Shown: positions 1 through 7,241, numbered from the stretch's first letter. The stretch: DNA of 24,729 nucleotides from Candidatus Woesearchaeota archaeon (GCA_019322805.1 JAHWIC010000023.1:1-24729), one strand, 5' to 3'. Numbers and translations are program-made. The notes: a model not told the origin generated them from the sequence alone.

Positions 1-153
1 GCTGTCGTCGCTTCGCTCCTCGTCGGCCACCCACTGGAATGTGAGCGAGTTCGCTGTGACTTGCGAGGCTCGCGAGAGACTCGCTCGCCATTCCACTCGA
101 GCTCACTCGCATGTCGCGGGGGCAACCCCCGGCCGACCAGCGCCATGGCTGGA
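1..153. other. GC-rich, hairpin-rich tract of unknown nature
   Basis: This stretch is far richer in G+C than anything else in the window and lies just after the PolX stop codon (minus strand). It holds three inverted repeats: a long imperfect stem (arms 36-50 and 79-94), a six-pair GC stem with a CAA triloop (117-122 with 126-131), and CCAGC/GCTGG (137-141 with 148-152). One minus-strand frame is open from an ATG at 146 through the window edge, but the inferred peptide is Arg/Ser-rich and looks like a by-product of GC content. It could be a structured RNA, a repeat element or imported DNA. I do not recognise SRP RNA, RNase P RNA or tRNA motifs. The element may extend beyond the window. Confidence 0.45.
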
Positions 154-157
154 TGTT

Positions 158-1861
158 TCATTTCAACCTCTTAAGTAATTTATCAACTGATAGTGTGTTT
201 AAAACATTTTTGGCTTCAGCCCATCCGCGTCTTGCAGTTGCTATGCCGAGCTCCATGAACTTTAAGTGGTCGATATTATGGGCATCGGTCCCAATCACTA
301 AATTAACACCAGCTTCAACAGCTGCTTTAACATTAACATCATTTAAGTCAAGCCTCTCAGGCCATGCATTTATCTCTAAAGCAGTGTTTGTTTCTTTTGC
401 TTTATCAAACAATCTGTCAAAATCAATTCCATAAGGCTCGCGTTTTCCCATCTTTCTTCCAGTTGGATGCCCAATAACATCAACATTCCCATTTTCCATT
501 GCAGTCAATAAACGCTTCATTATCTTTTCTTTTGGGTTTTTAAAGCCAGAATGTATAGAAGCAATTACTATATCCAATTTTTTAAGAACAGAACCTTTTA
601 CATCAAGAGCTCCATCATCCTTTATATTAACCTCAACACCAGTTAATACCCTAAAGCCCATCATTTTTTTATTTACTTTTTCAATCTCATTTATCTGCTT
701 CAGAATTCTTTTCTCATCTAATGAATGAGCAATCTTTAATTGGCCAGCGTGATCAGTTACTGCAATATACTTATAACCCAAACCTTTAGCTGCTTTAGCC
801 ATTGTTTCAATGCTTTCAGCGCCATCACTCCAGTTTGTATGCGTATGGATATCTCCCTTTATGTCATTATAGCCAATTAGCTTCGGCAATTTGCCTTTTT
901 GTGCAGCCTCTATCTCGCCAATATCCTCTCTTAGCTCAGGCTCAATGTAGGACAAACCTAATTTTTTATAGATTTCTTGTTCTGTTCTGCCAGCAACCGA
1001 CTTTTTCCCTCTAAAAAGACCATATTCACTCAGCTTTAATCCCTTTTCAATTGCAATCTTCCTTAAATGAATATTGTGTGATTTGCTTCCTGTAAAATAC
1101 TGCAAAGCAGAGCCAAAGCTTTTATCTTCTAAAACCCTAACATCAACCTGAATACCATTGCTTAATCTTACAGAAGATTTTGTATGACCTTTAGCTAAAA
1201 CATCAGCAACCTCTTTCATTGCGGTAAAAGAATCCATTACCTTGTCAGGTTTTGAAGAAGTAACCAGGATATCAACATCACCAATGGTTTCTTTTCTTCT
1301 CCTTAAAGAGCCTGCTAAGCTTATCTGCTTGACTTCTTTTAGTTTTTTTAATCTGTTTACAATCTCCTGAGCACTTGGTAAGGCAAAACCAAGCAACACC
1401 CTACCTTTTCCTTTTTTAGAAAACTCAATACCCTTCAGAATATTCTCCTCAACAGTTGGACCAAGTCCTTTTATCCCTCTAATCTTTCCTTGCTTAGCAG
1501 CCCTCTCAAGGTCTTTTAGGTTTTTTACGCCAAGGATACTATACAATTTCTTGACTGTTTTAGGTCCAAGCCCTTCAATAGCCTCAAGCTCGTCAACTTT
1601 TATCGGTGTTTTTTTCTTTAATTCCTCGTATGCCTTGAAGGTTCCTGTCTTGAGGATGTCTTTTATTTTCTGCGAAATATTCTTCCCAATACCGGGCAAT
1701 TCCTCTAGTCTATCTTCTTCAGCTATTTTCTCAATATCTTCACTTAAAGCCTCAACAGTCATAGCCGCTTTTCTATAAGCTCTTGGTTTGAACTCTACTT
1801 CATTTAATTCAAGAAGTTCTGCCATCTTGTTCAATTTCTCTGCAACTTCGAGGTTTTTCAT
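158..1861 (-). CDS. polX: DNA polymerase/3'-5' exonuclease, family X with PHP domain (PolX)
   Basis: A 567-residue gap-filling repair polymerase fused to a PHP metal-dependent hydrolase, as in bacterial and archaeal PolX. Residues 1-150 form the 8-kDa region with helix-hairpin-helix motifs (LPGIGK at 55, IEGLGP at 95, IKGLGP at 130). The nucleotidyltransferase core has LAGSLRRRKETIGDVDI at 182, giving catalytic Asp195 and Asp197, with a third Asp at about 240 in IQVDVRV. The PHP domain starts near 336 with GDIHTHTNWSDG, followed by VTDHAG, GVEVN, SIHSG, IGHP and GTDAHN, so its metal ligands look intact. It should act in base-excision or gap repair. The start ATG overlaps the Nudix stop in an ATGA arrangement, implying translational coupling. 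Confidence 0.95.
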   Translation of the reverse strand: MKNLEVAEKLNKMAELLELNEVEFKPRAYRKAAMTVEALSEDIEKIAEEDRLEELPGIGKNISQKIKDILKTGTFKAYEELKKKTPIKVDELEAIEGLGPKTVKKLYSILGVKNLKDLERAAKQGKIRGIKGLGPTVEENILKGIEFSKKGKGRVLLGFALPSAQEIVNRLKKLKEVKQISLAGSLRRRKETIGDVDILVTSSKPDKVMDSFTAMKEVADVLAKGHTKSSVRLSNGIQVDVRVLEDKSFGSALQYFTGSKSHNIHLRKIAIEKGLKLSEYGLFRGKKSVAGRTEQEIYKKLGLSYIEPELREDIGEIEAAQKGKLPKLIGYNDIKGDIHTHTNWSDGAESIETMAKAAKGLGYKYIAVTDHAGQLKIAHSLDEKRILKQINEIEKVNKKMMGFRVLTGVEVNIKDDGALDVKGSVLKKLDIVIASIHSGFKNPKEKIMKRLLTAMENGNVDVIGHPTGRKMGKREPYGIDFDRLFDKAKETNTALEINAWPERLDLNDVNVKAAVEAGVNLVIGTDAHNIDHLKFMELGIATARRGWAEAKNVLNTLSVDKLLKRLK

Positions 1862-2268
1862 TTTGTTAAAAACTTGTTAGCTTTCTCTAAAATCTGCTTA
1901 GCATTCTTAAAAGTCAGCCTTTCCAGAGCTTTTTCATAATCAAGCCATTCATAACCAATATGCTCAAAGCTTAATTTTACCTCTTTTTCCTTTGTTTCAG
2001 CAAGATAAAAGACAACTTCCTTATAAATTGTTTGTCCTTCCTTTTTATAGAAATAGCTTATTTTCTCTTCAAAGCCTTCAACAAAATTAATTTCCTTTAT
2101 TCCTGTTTCTTCTTCAACCTCTCTTTTTACAGTTGCTTTTTCTTCTTCTCCTGCCTCAACATTGCCTTTTGGAAAATCCCAATGCTTTGCTTCGTAATGA
2201 AGAATTAAGTATTTTATTCCTTTATCTCTCCTGAAAACAACAGCTCCTGCAGAAACCTCTTTTGGCAT
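1858..2268 (-). CDS. Nudix hydrolase, Ap4A-hydrolase-like
   Basis: A 136-residue Nudix protein. The full box GX5EX7REUXEEXGU is present (GNVEAGEEEKATVK, then REVEEETGI), preceded by KHWDFPKG, which is typical of bis(5'-nucleosyl)-tetraphosphatases; housecleaning of dinucleoside polyphosphates or similar nucleotides is therefore likely, but substrate cannot be fixed from sequence. An upstream in-frame ATG at 2427 would add 53 residues that do not resemble the family and would overlap the previous gene. The start at 2268 (MPKEVSAGAVVF) fits the family and lies about 27 nt after a TATA-like box (2291-2300), so the message may be leaderless. It overlaps polX by 4 nt. Confidence 0.9.
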   Translation of the reverse strand: MPKEVSAGAVVFRRDKGIKYLILHYEAKHWDFPKGNVEAGEEEKATVKREVEEETGIKEINFVEGFEEKISYFYKKEGQTIYKEVVFYLAETKEKEVKLSFEHIGYEWLDYEKALERLTFKNAKQILEKANKFLTK

Positions 2269-2290
2269 TTTAATTATTGAACTGTCTAGG

Positions 2291-2300
2291 TTAATAAATC
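2291..2300 (-). promoter_or_regulatory. TATA box of the nudix-polX unit
   Basis: GATTTATTAA on the minus strand sits about 27 nt before the Nudix ATG at 2268. This is the archaeal TATA-to-start distance and supports a leaderless transcript covering both genes. Confidence 0.5.
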
Positions 2301-2320
2301 TTTTTGAAAATTGAACAGAA

Positions 2321-3031
2321 CTATCTTGTTGCGGCAGGTTCTCTTTGCCTTGCTTCCCTTTCCCTGTACCAGCTTTCTGGGAATAGCTGCATAGAAGGTA
2401 GCCTGCCATGCGCAGGCAGCAATTCATAATGGCCTAGAACATGCAGCAATCCGGCATCCTGCATAGGAATACCAATGCTATGCGATAGATACATTTTAGC
2501 TATGCTGCCTTCTGTGATCCTTGATGCATTACCTGTTACCAATTCAAATGCAGCTTCTGGGTTAGTTTCACTTAATCTAGCTAAACCCCCCAATAAATAT
2601 GGAGTAGCATATTCTTTTGTTGTAGGCACCCTAAGCACACCCAAGTAAGCTTCTACAACCTCCCTGGAGTTATCGAGTTCTTGAGGGGTGGTTATAGGAT
2701 TTCCTTTCTTGTCTTTAAGCTGATGTACATTGGCAAGAGCATAAAACCTTCGTTTTAATTCAGAATATCCTTCAGGCAGCAGATTTAACCATGGCAGCTC
2801 TTCTTTTGCTCTCTCTGCATAATCAAAAGACCTTGATATCTGGTCAGCTAAATCTGCAGGAACCTGGCCATTTCTAAGTGCTTCTTCAAGCTCCTCTAGT
2901 TTTTTTCCAATCCCTCCAGGATGAGGAACTCTTGTATCTGCAGGTCCGCTAAATGAACCGTTTCCCTTAGGTACAACTGTCCAGCCAGCCCTTCTGTGGC
3001 CTGGTGGTAGGTATGGCATTTGGAAATCCAT
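2321..3031 (-). CDS. Hypothetical protein, 236 aa
   Basis: I do not recognise this protein. It is soluble: no signal peptide or membrane segment is visible. The N-terminus is Pro/Gly-rich (about residues 1-45, with PPGHRRAGW and GNGSFSGP), followed by a mostly helical region (residues 45-200) and an Arg/Glu-rich tail (SWYREREARQREPAATR). No catalytic motif stands out. The ATG at 3031 is about 24 nt after a TATA box, so the transcript may be leaderless. It has its own promoter and ends 52 nt before the Nudix gene, which has a separate TATA box. The coding frame is supported by length, normal codon composition and promoter placement. Confidence 0.65.
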   Translation of the reverse strand: MDFQMPYLPPGHRRAGWTVVPKGNGSFSGPADTRVPHPGGIGKKLEELEEALRNGQVPADLADQISRSFDYAERAKEELPWLNLLPEGYSELKRRFYALANVHQLKDKKGNPITTPQELDNSREVVEAYLGVLRVPTTKEYATPYLLGGLARLSETNPEAAFELVTGNASRITEGSIAKMYLSHSIGIPMQDAGLLHVLGHYELLPAHGRLPSMQLFPESWYREREARQREPAATR

Positions 3032-3040
3032 TTTAGCTCA

Positions 3041-3058
3041 TTTATATAATTTATATAA
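3041..3058 (-). promoter_or_regulatory. Tandem TATA boxes before the 236-aa gene
   Basis: Two near-identical TTATATAA elements lie in tandem (3041-3049 and 3051-3058). The distal one is about 24 nt from the ATG at 3031, suitable for a leaderless mRNA. Confidence 0.55.
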
Positions 3059-3101
3059 TTTTTTGGATAGAATATCTAAGAACTATTTAAACATTTGCAT
3101 A

Positions 3102-4106
3102 TTAAGCAGCAATCCTGTACTTCTCTATTTCAGACCGCAATCTTCGTATATCATGCTTAAATTCAGCCATAATAGTGTTCACACCATACTCAATTACCTC
3201 CTCTTTCTTTGGAGTAAGAAAATCCCATATGTACCTGGCAACTGTCTTTTTATCATGGTACTTAGCAAGTTCAACCCTGCTCAATGCATTCATTAAGGCC
3301 TTTATTGCGCTGTTTACAGCCCTCTCTGCTTTAGTGCTGATCTCTCCCATGATAAGCTGGTCACGTATCATATCCTTAAGGTGTTCTATTTCCCATTCTA
3401 TTTCCAACATGGAATCAGCTGATTGTACATAGCGGCTATTTCTGTAGGCTAGCCTTGCTTTGCGGATTTTCTTGACTAAATCCTGCCATAGAATGTACAA
3501 TTGTTCTCTTTCTGCGCTGCTTCCTTTCGCTATCTCATCCCTTATCTCTATTCCTAATTTCCTAATCTCAGCTTTAAGCCCTCTCATAAAACGGTTTAGG
3601 TCTCCAATCACACCTTCAACAGCTTCCGCCACTTCTGTCAGGTTGACTGCATTAAAATATCTTAACATCATCCTAGCAGCCCGTTTATACCTGCCCTTTT
3701 TCCAGAATATCAATGATTCTTCATATACCCTCTTTCCGCCCTCCAGGGTTTCTTCTGCAGACTTAATCTGCCTTCTTGTCTTTGGACTGCATCTGTTCCT
3801 GTGCTCTGCTATAAATTCCTCAACACTCTTTATTTTTCCTCCTACCCGGATATTTCTCGTTATACTTTTATCAAAAACATCTTTGGTTACTGCTGTTCTT
3901 TCTGGTTCAAATGCTGTCAACATAATCTGTGCTGCCATCTCATATTTCCCTTCATTATAGACAACCCTGGCCCTGTAAGCCAGCAGTACCCGGTCATGCC
4001 ATCTCTTATAAGCTTCTTCTGCCTTTCTTAGAATTTCCTCAGCTTCTTCTCCTGTTATTACTTCAAATCTTAATCTTGTTTTCTTTTCCTTAACAGAACT
4101 TGCCAT
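3102..4106 (-). CDS. Hypothetical alpha-helical repeat protein downstream of cysS
   Basis: A 334-residue, highly charged, almost entirely helical protein that I cannot assign. It contains at least three copies of a degenerate TPR-like unit: VVYNEGKYEMAAQIMLTAF, LIFWKKGRYKRAARMMLRYF and LAYRNSRYVQSADSMLEIEW, each of the form aromatic-x-x-(G/S)-(K/R)-Y-x-x-(A/S)-A-x-x-M-L. This suggests helical hairpins used as a binding scaffold. The frame opens at a TTG at 4112, but the ATG at 4106 is better placed after AGGTTGAG. It begins 2 nt after the cysS stop, so it is co-transcribed with cysK-cysS. Whether it acts in cysteine metabolism or tRNA charging is unknown. Confidence 0.75.
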   Translation of the reverse strand: MASSVKEKKTRLRFEVITGEEAEEILRKAEEAYKRWHDRVLLAYRARVVYNEGKYEMAAQIMLTAFEPERTAVTKDVFDKSITRNIRVGGKIKSVEEFIAEHRNRCSPKTRRQIKSAEETLEGGKRVYEESLIFWKKGRYKRAARMMLRYFNAVNLTEVAEAVEGVIGDLNRFMRGLKAEIRKLGIEIRDEIAKGSSAEREQLYILWQDLVKKIRKARLAYRNSRYVQSADSMLEIEWEIEHLKDMIRDQLIMGEISTKAERAVNSAIKALMNALSRVELAKYHDKKTVARYIWDFLTPKKEEVIEYGVNTIMAEFKHDIRRLRSEIEKYRIAA

Positions 4107-4108
4107 TC

Positions 4109-5497
4109 TCAACCTTTTTTTATTCTGTAACCATCAGGAGTATCTTCAATAATGTAACCTTTAGATTTAATTTCATCCCTTAATTCATCAGCCTCTGCCC
4201 AGTTTTTTGCTTTTCTTGCCTCAACTCTTTTATCAGCTAATTCTTTGATTTCTTTAGGGACATCTTCTTTTTCAAATTTCATCACACCAAGAACTTTGTC
4301 AAAATCCTTCATCAGTTTTAGGAGCTCTTTAGCATTCTTTTCACTAATCTTTTCTTTATTGACCTCAGTTATAAAATTAAAGACGACTGCTAAAGCCTCA
4401 GAAATATTAAGGTCATTATCCATCCGTTCTTCAAATTTAGCTCTGGTTTTCTTTATCAATCCACTGACCTTATTGTTGTCTTCTTTTGATTTGTTATTTA
4501 ACAGATCGAATATGAAATCGTTTAGTCTTTTGATAGCATTAGTGGCTGCTTCCAAGCCTTCAAAGGTAAAATTAAGTTTCTGCCTGTAATGTGTTGCCAT
4601 CAACAGATACCTTATTGCCATTGGGTCATGACCCTTTTTCAGGATATCCCTTAAGGTATAGAAATTGCCTAATGACTTGCTCATCTTTTTGCCATTAACA
4701 ATCAAATGCTCGTTATGAAGCCAGTAATTAACAAACTTCTTTCCAGAGTAAGCCTCTGACTGCGCAATCTCATTTTCATGGTGAGGGAAGATTAGATCTA
4801 CACCACCAGTATGGATATCAAATGTTTCTCCAAGATACTTCATTGACATCACAGAACATTCCAAATGCCATCCAGGCCTTACCTTTCCCCATTCAGTGTC
4901 ATAAGAAATCCCTCTTTTAAGCTCGTCAAGCTTTGATTTCTTGAACAAAGTAAAATCACCAGGATGATCCTTCTCATACTCATCCATGTCAACTCTAGCT
5001 CCAGCCTTCATCTGGCTTAGGTCAACCTTTGATAATTTGCCGTAATCCTTGAATTTAGCTATGCTATAGTATACTGAGCCAAGTTTTTCATAAGCAAATC
5101 CTTTCTCAACAAGTTTTTTAGTAAACTCGATCATATCCTTGACATGCTCTGTTGCTTTTGGAAAGATGTCAGCAGGCTCTATGTTCAGTGTTTTAATGTC
5201 CTCCATGAAGATCTTTGTGTATTTATCTGTTAACTGCTTTAGGCTCCATCCAATCTTTCCAGAATCCCTTATTGTTTTGTCGTCAATATCAGTTAGATTC
5301 ATCACATGCTTTACTTTGAAGCCTTTGAATTTTAGATATCTCTTTAGCAAGTCAACAAACACATAATTCCTGAAATTGCCTATGTGGGCATAGTTGTAGA
5401 CAGTAGGCCCGCAGGAGTACATAGAAACAGCTCCTTTCTTAATGGGCTTGAACTCTTCTATCTTCTTTGTTAGTGTGTTGAAAAGCTTTAAGGTCAT
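4109..5497 (-). CDS. cysS: Cysteinyl-tRNA synthetase
   Basis: A 462-residue class I aminoacyl-tRNA synthetase that charges tRNA-Cys with cysteine. MYSCGPTVYNYAHIGNFR (about 26-43) holds a zinc-ligand Cys and the HIGH-type signature. The central part contains WHLECSVMSMKYLG and HHENEIAQSEA with the other zinc ligands, and GKKMSKSLGN is the KMSKS loop. The helical DALR anticodon-binding end (from about 330) is complete, including the typical ending around DTPDGYRIKKG. Length is normal. The ATG overlaps the cysK stop by one base (TAATG), so the two are translationally coupled. A tRNA-Cys gene lies upstream in the same unit, so enzyme, amino-acid synthesis and cognate tRNA are clustered. Presence of CysS indicates direct Cys-tRNA formation here. 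Confidence 0.98.
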   Translation of the reverse strand: MTLKLFNTLTKKIEEFKPIKKGAVSMYSCGPTVYNYAHIGNFRNYVFVDLLKRYLKFKGFKVKHVMNLTDIDDKTIRDSGKIGWSLKQLTDKYTKIFMEDIKTLNIEPADIFPKATEHVKDMIEFTKKLVEKGFAYEKLGSVYYSIAKFKDYGKLSKVDLSQMKAGARVDMDEYEKDHPGDFTLFKKSKLDELKRGISYDTEWGKVRPGWHLECSVMSMKYLGETFDIHTGGVDLIFPHHENEIAQSEAYSGKKFVNYWLHNEHLIVNGKKMSKSLGNFYTLRDILKKGHDPMAIRYLLMATHYRQKLNFTFEGLEAATNAIKRLNDFIFDLLNNKSKEDNNKVSGLIKKTRAKFEERMDNDLNISEALAVVFNFITEVNKEKISEKNAKELLKLMKDFDKVLGVMKFEKEDVPKEIKELADKRVEARKAKNWAEADELRDEIKSKGYIIEDTPDGYRIKKG

Positions 5498-6393
5498 TAC
5501 TTTACCTCATACAAAGGCGTGCTTAAATATTTTTCTCCGCCATCTGGCAGTATTACAACTATTAAGCCTCTCTTCAGCTCCTTTGCCTTCTGCAAAGCCA
5601 CAAACATTGCTGCTCCTGATGACATTCCGGCAAAGATGCCTTCTTCTTTTGCTAGCTTTCTTGCCATTTCATAAGCATCTTCGTCTTTTATGTATACTTT
5701 TTCATCAACCATGTTCTTGTTGTATATGCCTGGTTTGTAAGCTTCTTTTAAGCTCTTTAAACCCTGGATTTTATGGTCAAGATTTGGCTCAACACCAACA
5801 ACCTGGATTTTTGGGTTGTATTGCTTTAATCTTTTTGAGGTTCCAATCAAGGTTCCTGTTGTTCCCATTGAAGCTATAAACATTGTTACCTTTCCATCAG
5901 TCTGCTCCCATACTTCTTTTCCAGTTGTATTGAAATGTGCACGCCAGTTGTTTTCATTGTTGAACTGGTCTGGCATAAAGTATTTATCTGGCTCGTCTTT
6001 TGCAAGCTGGTATGCTTTTTCAATTGCGCCATCAGTCCCTTTTTTAGGGTCTGTCAGAATAAAGTCAGCTCCATAAGCAGCCAGGATTTTGCGTCTTTCA
6101 ATGCTTACAGATTCTGCCATAACCAGCTTTACTTTATAGCCTTTTATTGCTGCAACTAAAGCTAAGCCAATCCCTGTGTTGCCTGATGTTGGCTCTATAA
6201 TGATTTTGTCTTTTGTCAGCTCTCCAGACTTTTCAGCCGCTTCTATCATAGACAAGCCTATGCGGTCTTTTACAGAACCGCCAGGGTTAAAGCTCTCTAA
6301 TTTAGCATAAACTTCAACGTTCTTATTTTTGTTCAACTTGTTTATCTTGACTAATGGCGTGTTGCCAATCAGTTGTAGGATATTTTTGTTCAT
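5497..6393 (-). CDS. cysK: Cysteine synthase (O-acetylserine/phosphoserine sulfhydrylase family)
   Basis: A 298-residue PLP-dependent fold-type II enzyme making cysteine from an activated serine and sulfide. LIGNTPLVKI (8-17) is the family start, NPGGSVKDR carries the PLP lysine (Lys42), EPTSGNTGIGLA is the substrate-binding loop, GTTGTL the phosphate-binding loop, and VILPDGGEKYLST the C-terminal motif. The open frame extends upstream to an ATG at 6450, but that part lies in the tRNA-Cys gene. The ATG at 6393 is preceded by AAAGGTGA at good spacing and matches the family start. The gene begins 33 nt after the tRNA 3' end and overlaps cysS by one base. The acceptor (acetylserine or phosphoserine) is not certain from sequence. 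Confidence 0.96.
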   Translation of the reverse strand: MNKNILQLIGNTPLVKINKLNKNKNVEVYAKLESFNPGGSVKDRIGLSMIEAAEKSGELTKDKIIIEPTSGNTGIGLALVAAIKGYKVKLVMAESVSIERRKILAAYGADFILTDPKKGTDGAIEKAYQLAKDEPDKYFMPDQFNNENNWRAHFNTTGKEVWEQTDGKVTMFIASMGTTGTLIGTSKRLKQYNPKIQVVGVEPNLDHKIQGLKSLKEAYKPGIYNKNMVDEKVYIKDEDAYEMARKLAKEEGIFAGMSSGAAMFVALQKAKELKRGLIVVILPDGGEKYLSTPLYEVK

Positions 6394-6439
6394 TTTTTTC
6401 ACCTTTAGGACTTTTAATAAAATTAAGGGAGAGCTGGGA

Positions 6440-6459
6440 TTTTCATCCATTTTGTGGAA
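6440..6459 (-). other. tRNA-Cys intron 2 (20 nt, position 59/60, in the T-loop)
   Basis: The layout is a strict bulge-helix-bulge: T-stem CTGGG/CCCAG, then 4-bp helix TTCA/TGAA, 3-nt bulges AGT (5' side) and AAT (3' side), inner 4-bp helix TCCA/TGGA and loop CAAAA. Cuts after the second base of each bulge give the T-loop TTCAAGT. The intron contains an ATG that creates a false upstream start for cysK. Confidence 0.87.
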
Positions 6460-6488
6460 CTTGAACCCAGGAATAAGCGGGTTGCAGC

Positions 6489-6514
6489 TTCGAGTTCTAG
6501 TTAAAAACTAGAAT
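6489..6514 (-). other. tRNA-Cys intron 1 (26 nt, position 30/31, in the anticodon stem)
   Basis: The intron begins with one bulge base and an 8-bp hairpin (TTCTAGTT, TTT loop, AACTAGAA), then CTCG and AA. CTCG pairs with exon bases 25-28 (CGAG), giving a 4-bp helix flanked by the 3-nt bulges CGA and AAG. Cutting each bulge between its second and third base restores AGCGG/CCGCT. The outer helix is weak (G24-C32, G23-U33), so this is a relaxed BHB. The endonuclease stop codon (6501-6503) lies inside it. Confidence 0.85.
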
Positions 6515-7241
6515 CGCTCGCCTTAGCCGCTTGGCCACTCTCCCCTAGGAGAACCAACCTTTCTTGATAAGACATGCTTGGAATGTAGTAGCCCTTCTTT
6601 TTCCATACTAAGTATTTGCTATATTTCTTCATGCTTGAAAAGCCAATTTCTTTGACCCATTTCTCGAGCATCTCCGAGCCACTGGCATAAACTCCAATCG
6701 TCTTATCCGATTTGGAGGTTCTTGTTTGTATTTTAAAAGCTTTTTGTTTTAATAACTTAACTAATTGTTCAGCTAATTTCCTACTTGAAGTTTTAATTTC
6801 GACTCTTGGATAAGAGGGATATCTTCCTTTTTTGGACTTTGAGAAATAAAGCGAACCATCACTTTCAAATAACCCCCTTATAATGTGTCTACTAAAATTC
6901 CAATCTAAGTATTTACTAGGAATTTCAGTACTTTTTGTTTTATCCTTATGACTTATTCCTACCTCATTGATTAGATATTCAACGAACTTCTTGCTATATA
7001 ACTCTAATTTCAGAGATTTTCCTAACTTTTCTATTTTCACCCTGATTTTGGGTTTCTTTTTAGCTATTTCTTCGATTAACTCTGCAAGCTTGCTGAAATA
7101 ATCATGATCATCTTTGGCATCACCGCTTATTTCAAGGCCATAGACTCTTTTACTAGGGTAGTACCATAGAGATCCATCTCCTAAAATCACGCCAATGAGT
7201 TCGTAAAAATTCAATTTTTGAGTTATATTTTTTGTTTTCAT
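6501..7241 (-). CDS. LAGLIDADG homing endonuclease whose 3' end overlaps tRNA-Cys
   Basis: A 246-residue protein with two LAGLIDADG-type motifs, ELIGVILGDGSL (about 14-25) and HIIRGLFESDGSL (about 119-131), each with its acidic residue (D22, D128), so it is a monomeric two-motif site-specific DNA endonuclease. It looks intact. The last codons lie in the tRNA gene: no stop occurs before it, the frame reads through the acceptor stem and D-arm as GESGQAAKASDSSF, and ends at TAA in intron 1. No intein splicing motifs flank it and it is not inside the intron, so it is a free-standing gene abutting the tRNA. It was probably acquired as a mobile element. Its cleavage site may be the tRNA-Cys gene itself, which is inference. 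Confidence 0.9.
   Translation of the reverse strand: MKTKNITQKLNFYELIGVILGDGSLWYYPSKRVYGLEISGDAKDDHDYFSKLAELIEEIAKKKPKIRVKIEKLGKSLKLELYSKKFVEYLINEVGISHKDKTKSTEIPSKYLDWNFSRHIIRGLFESDGSLYFSKSKKGRYPSYPRVEIKTSSRKLAEQLVKLLKQKAFKIQTRTSKSDKTIGVYASGSEMLEKWVKEIGFSSMKKYSKYLVWKKKGYYIPSMSYQERLVLLGESGQAAKASDSSF

Larger units (their letters stand above)
6426..6544 (-). tRNA. tRNA-Cys(GCA) with two BHB introns
   Basis: Read on the minus strand, GGGAGAG (6538-6544) pairs with CTCTCCC (6427-6433), followed by T73 (6426), the Cys discriminator. The gene is 119 nt long. Removing 6489-6514 (26 nt) and 6440-6459 (20 nt) leaves exactly 73 nt that fold canonically: U8, G9, D-arm with GCC/GGC, G26, anticodon stem AGCGG/CCGCT, loop CTGCAAC with anticodon GCA (6483-6485), variable loop TATTC, T-stem CTGGG/CCCAG and T-loop TTCAAGT. 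Neither the anticodon stem nor the T-loop is correct without splicing. CCA is not encoded. No TATA box is evident at the expected distance upstream, so expression probably depends on the endonuclease transcript. It precedes cysK-cysS by 33 nt. Confidence 0.92.

Noticed and set aside
1..146. Minus-strand open frame from ATG at 146 to the window edge
   Set aside because: Its Arg/Ser-rich composition follows from GC-rich DNA with few stop codons; two frames are open at once. No motif supports a protein.
6394..6450. Upstream start of cysteine synthase at 6450 (MDENPSSPL...)
   Set aside because: It begins inside tRNA intron 2 and crosses the tRNA acceptor. The ATG at 6393 has a ribosome-binding site and matches the family start.
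6426..6544. Reading the tRNA as intron-free with anticodon CTA (amber suppressor), TTT (Lys) or as a Leu/Ser tRNA with long variable arm
   Set aside because: None gives a paired anticodon stem directly after G26, and the T-loop has 20 extra bases. Splicing at the two BHB sites explains everything and yields GCA with U73.
6501..7241. Intein or intron-encoded open frame inside a host gene
   Set aside because: No splicing-domain motifs or host protein halves flank it, and the tRNA exons are not on either side; it only overlaps the tRNA 5' part.
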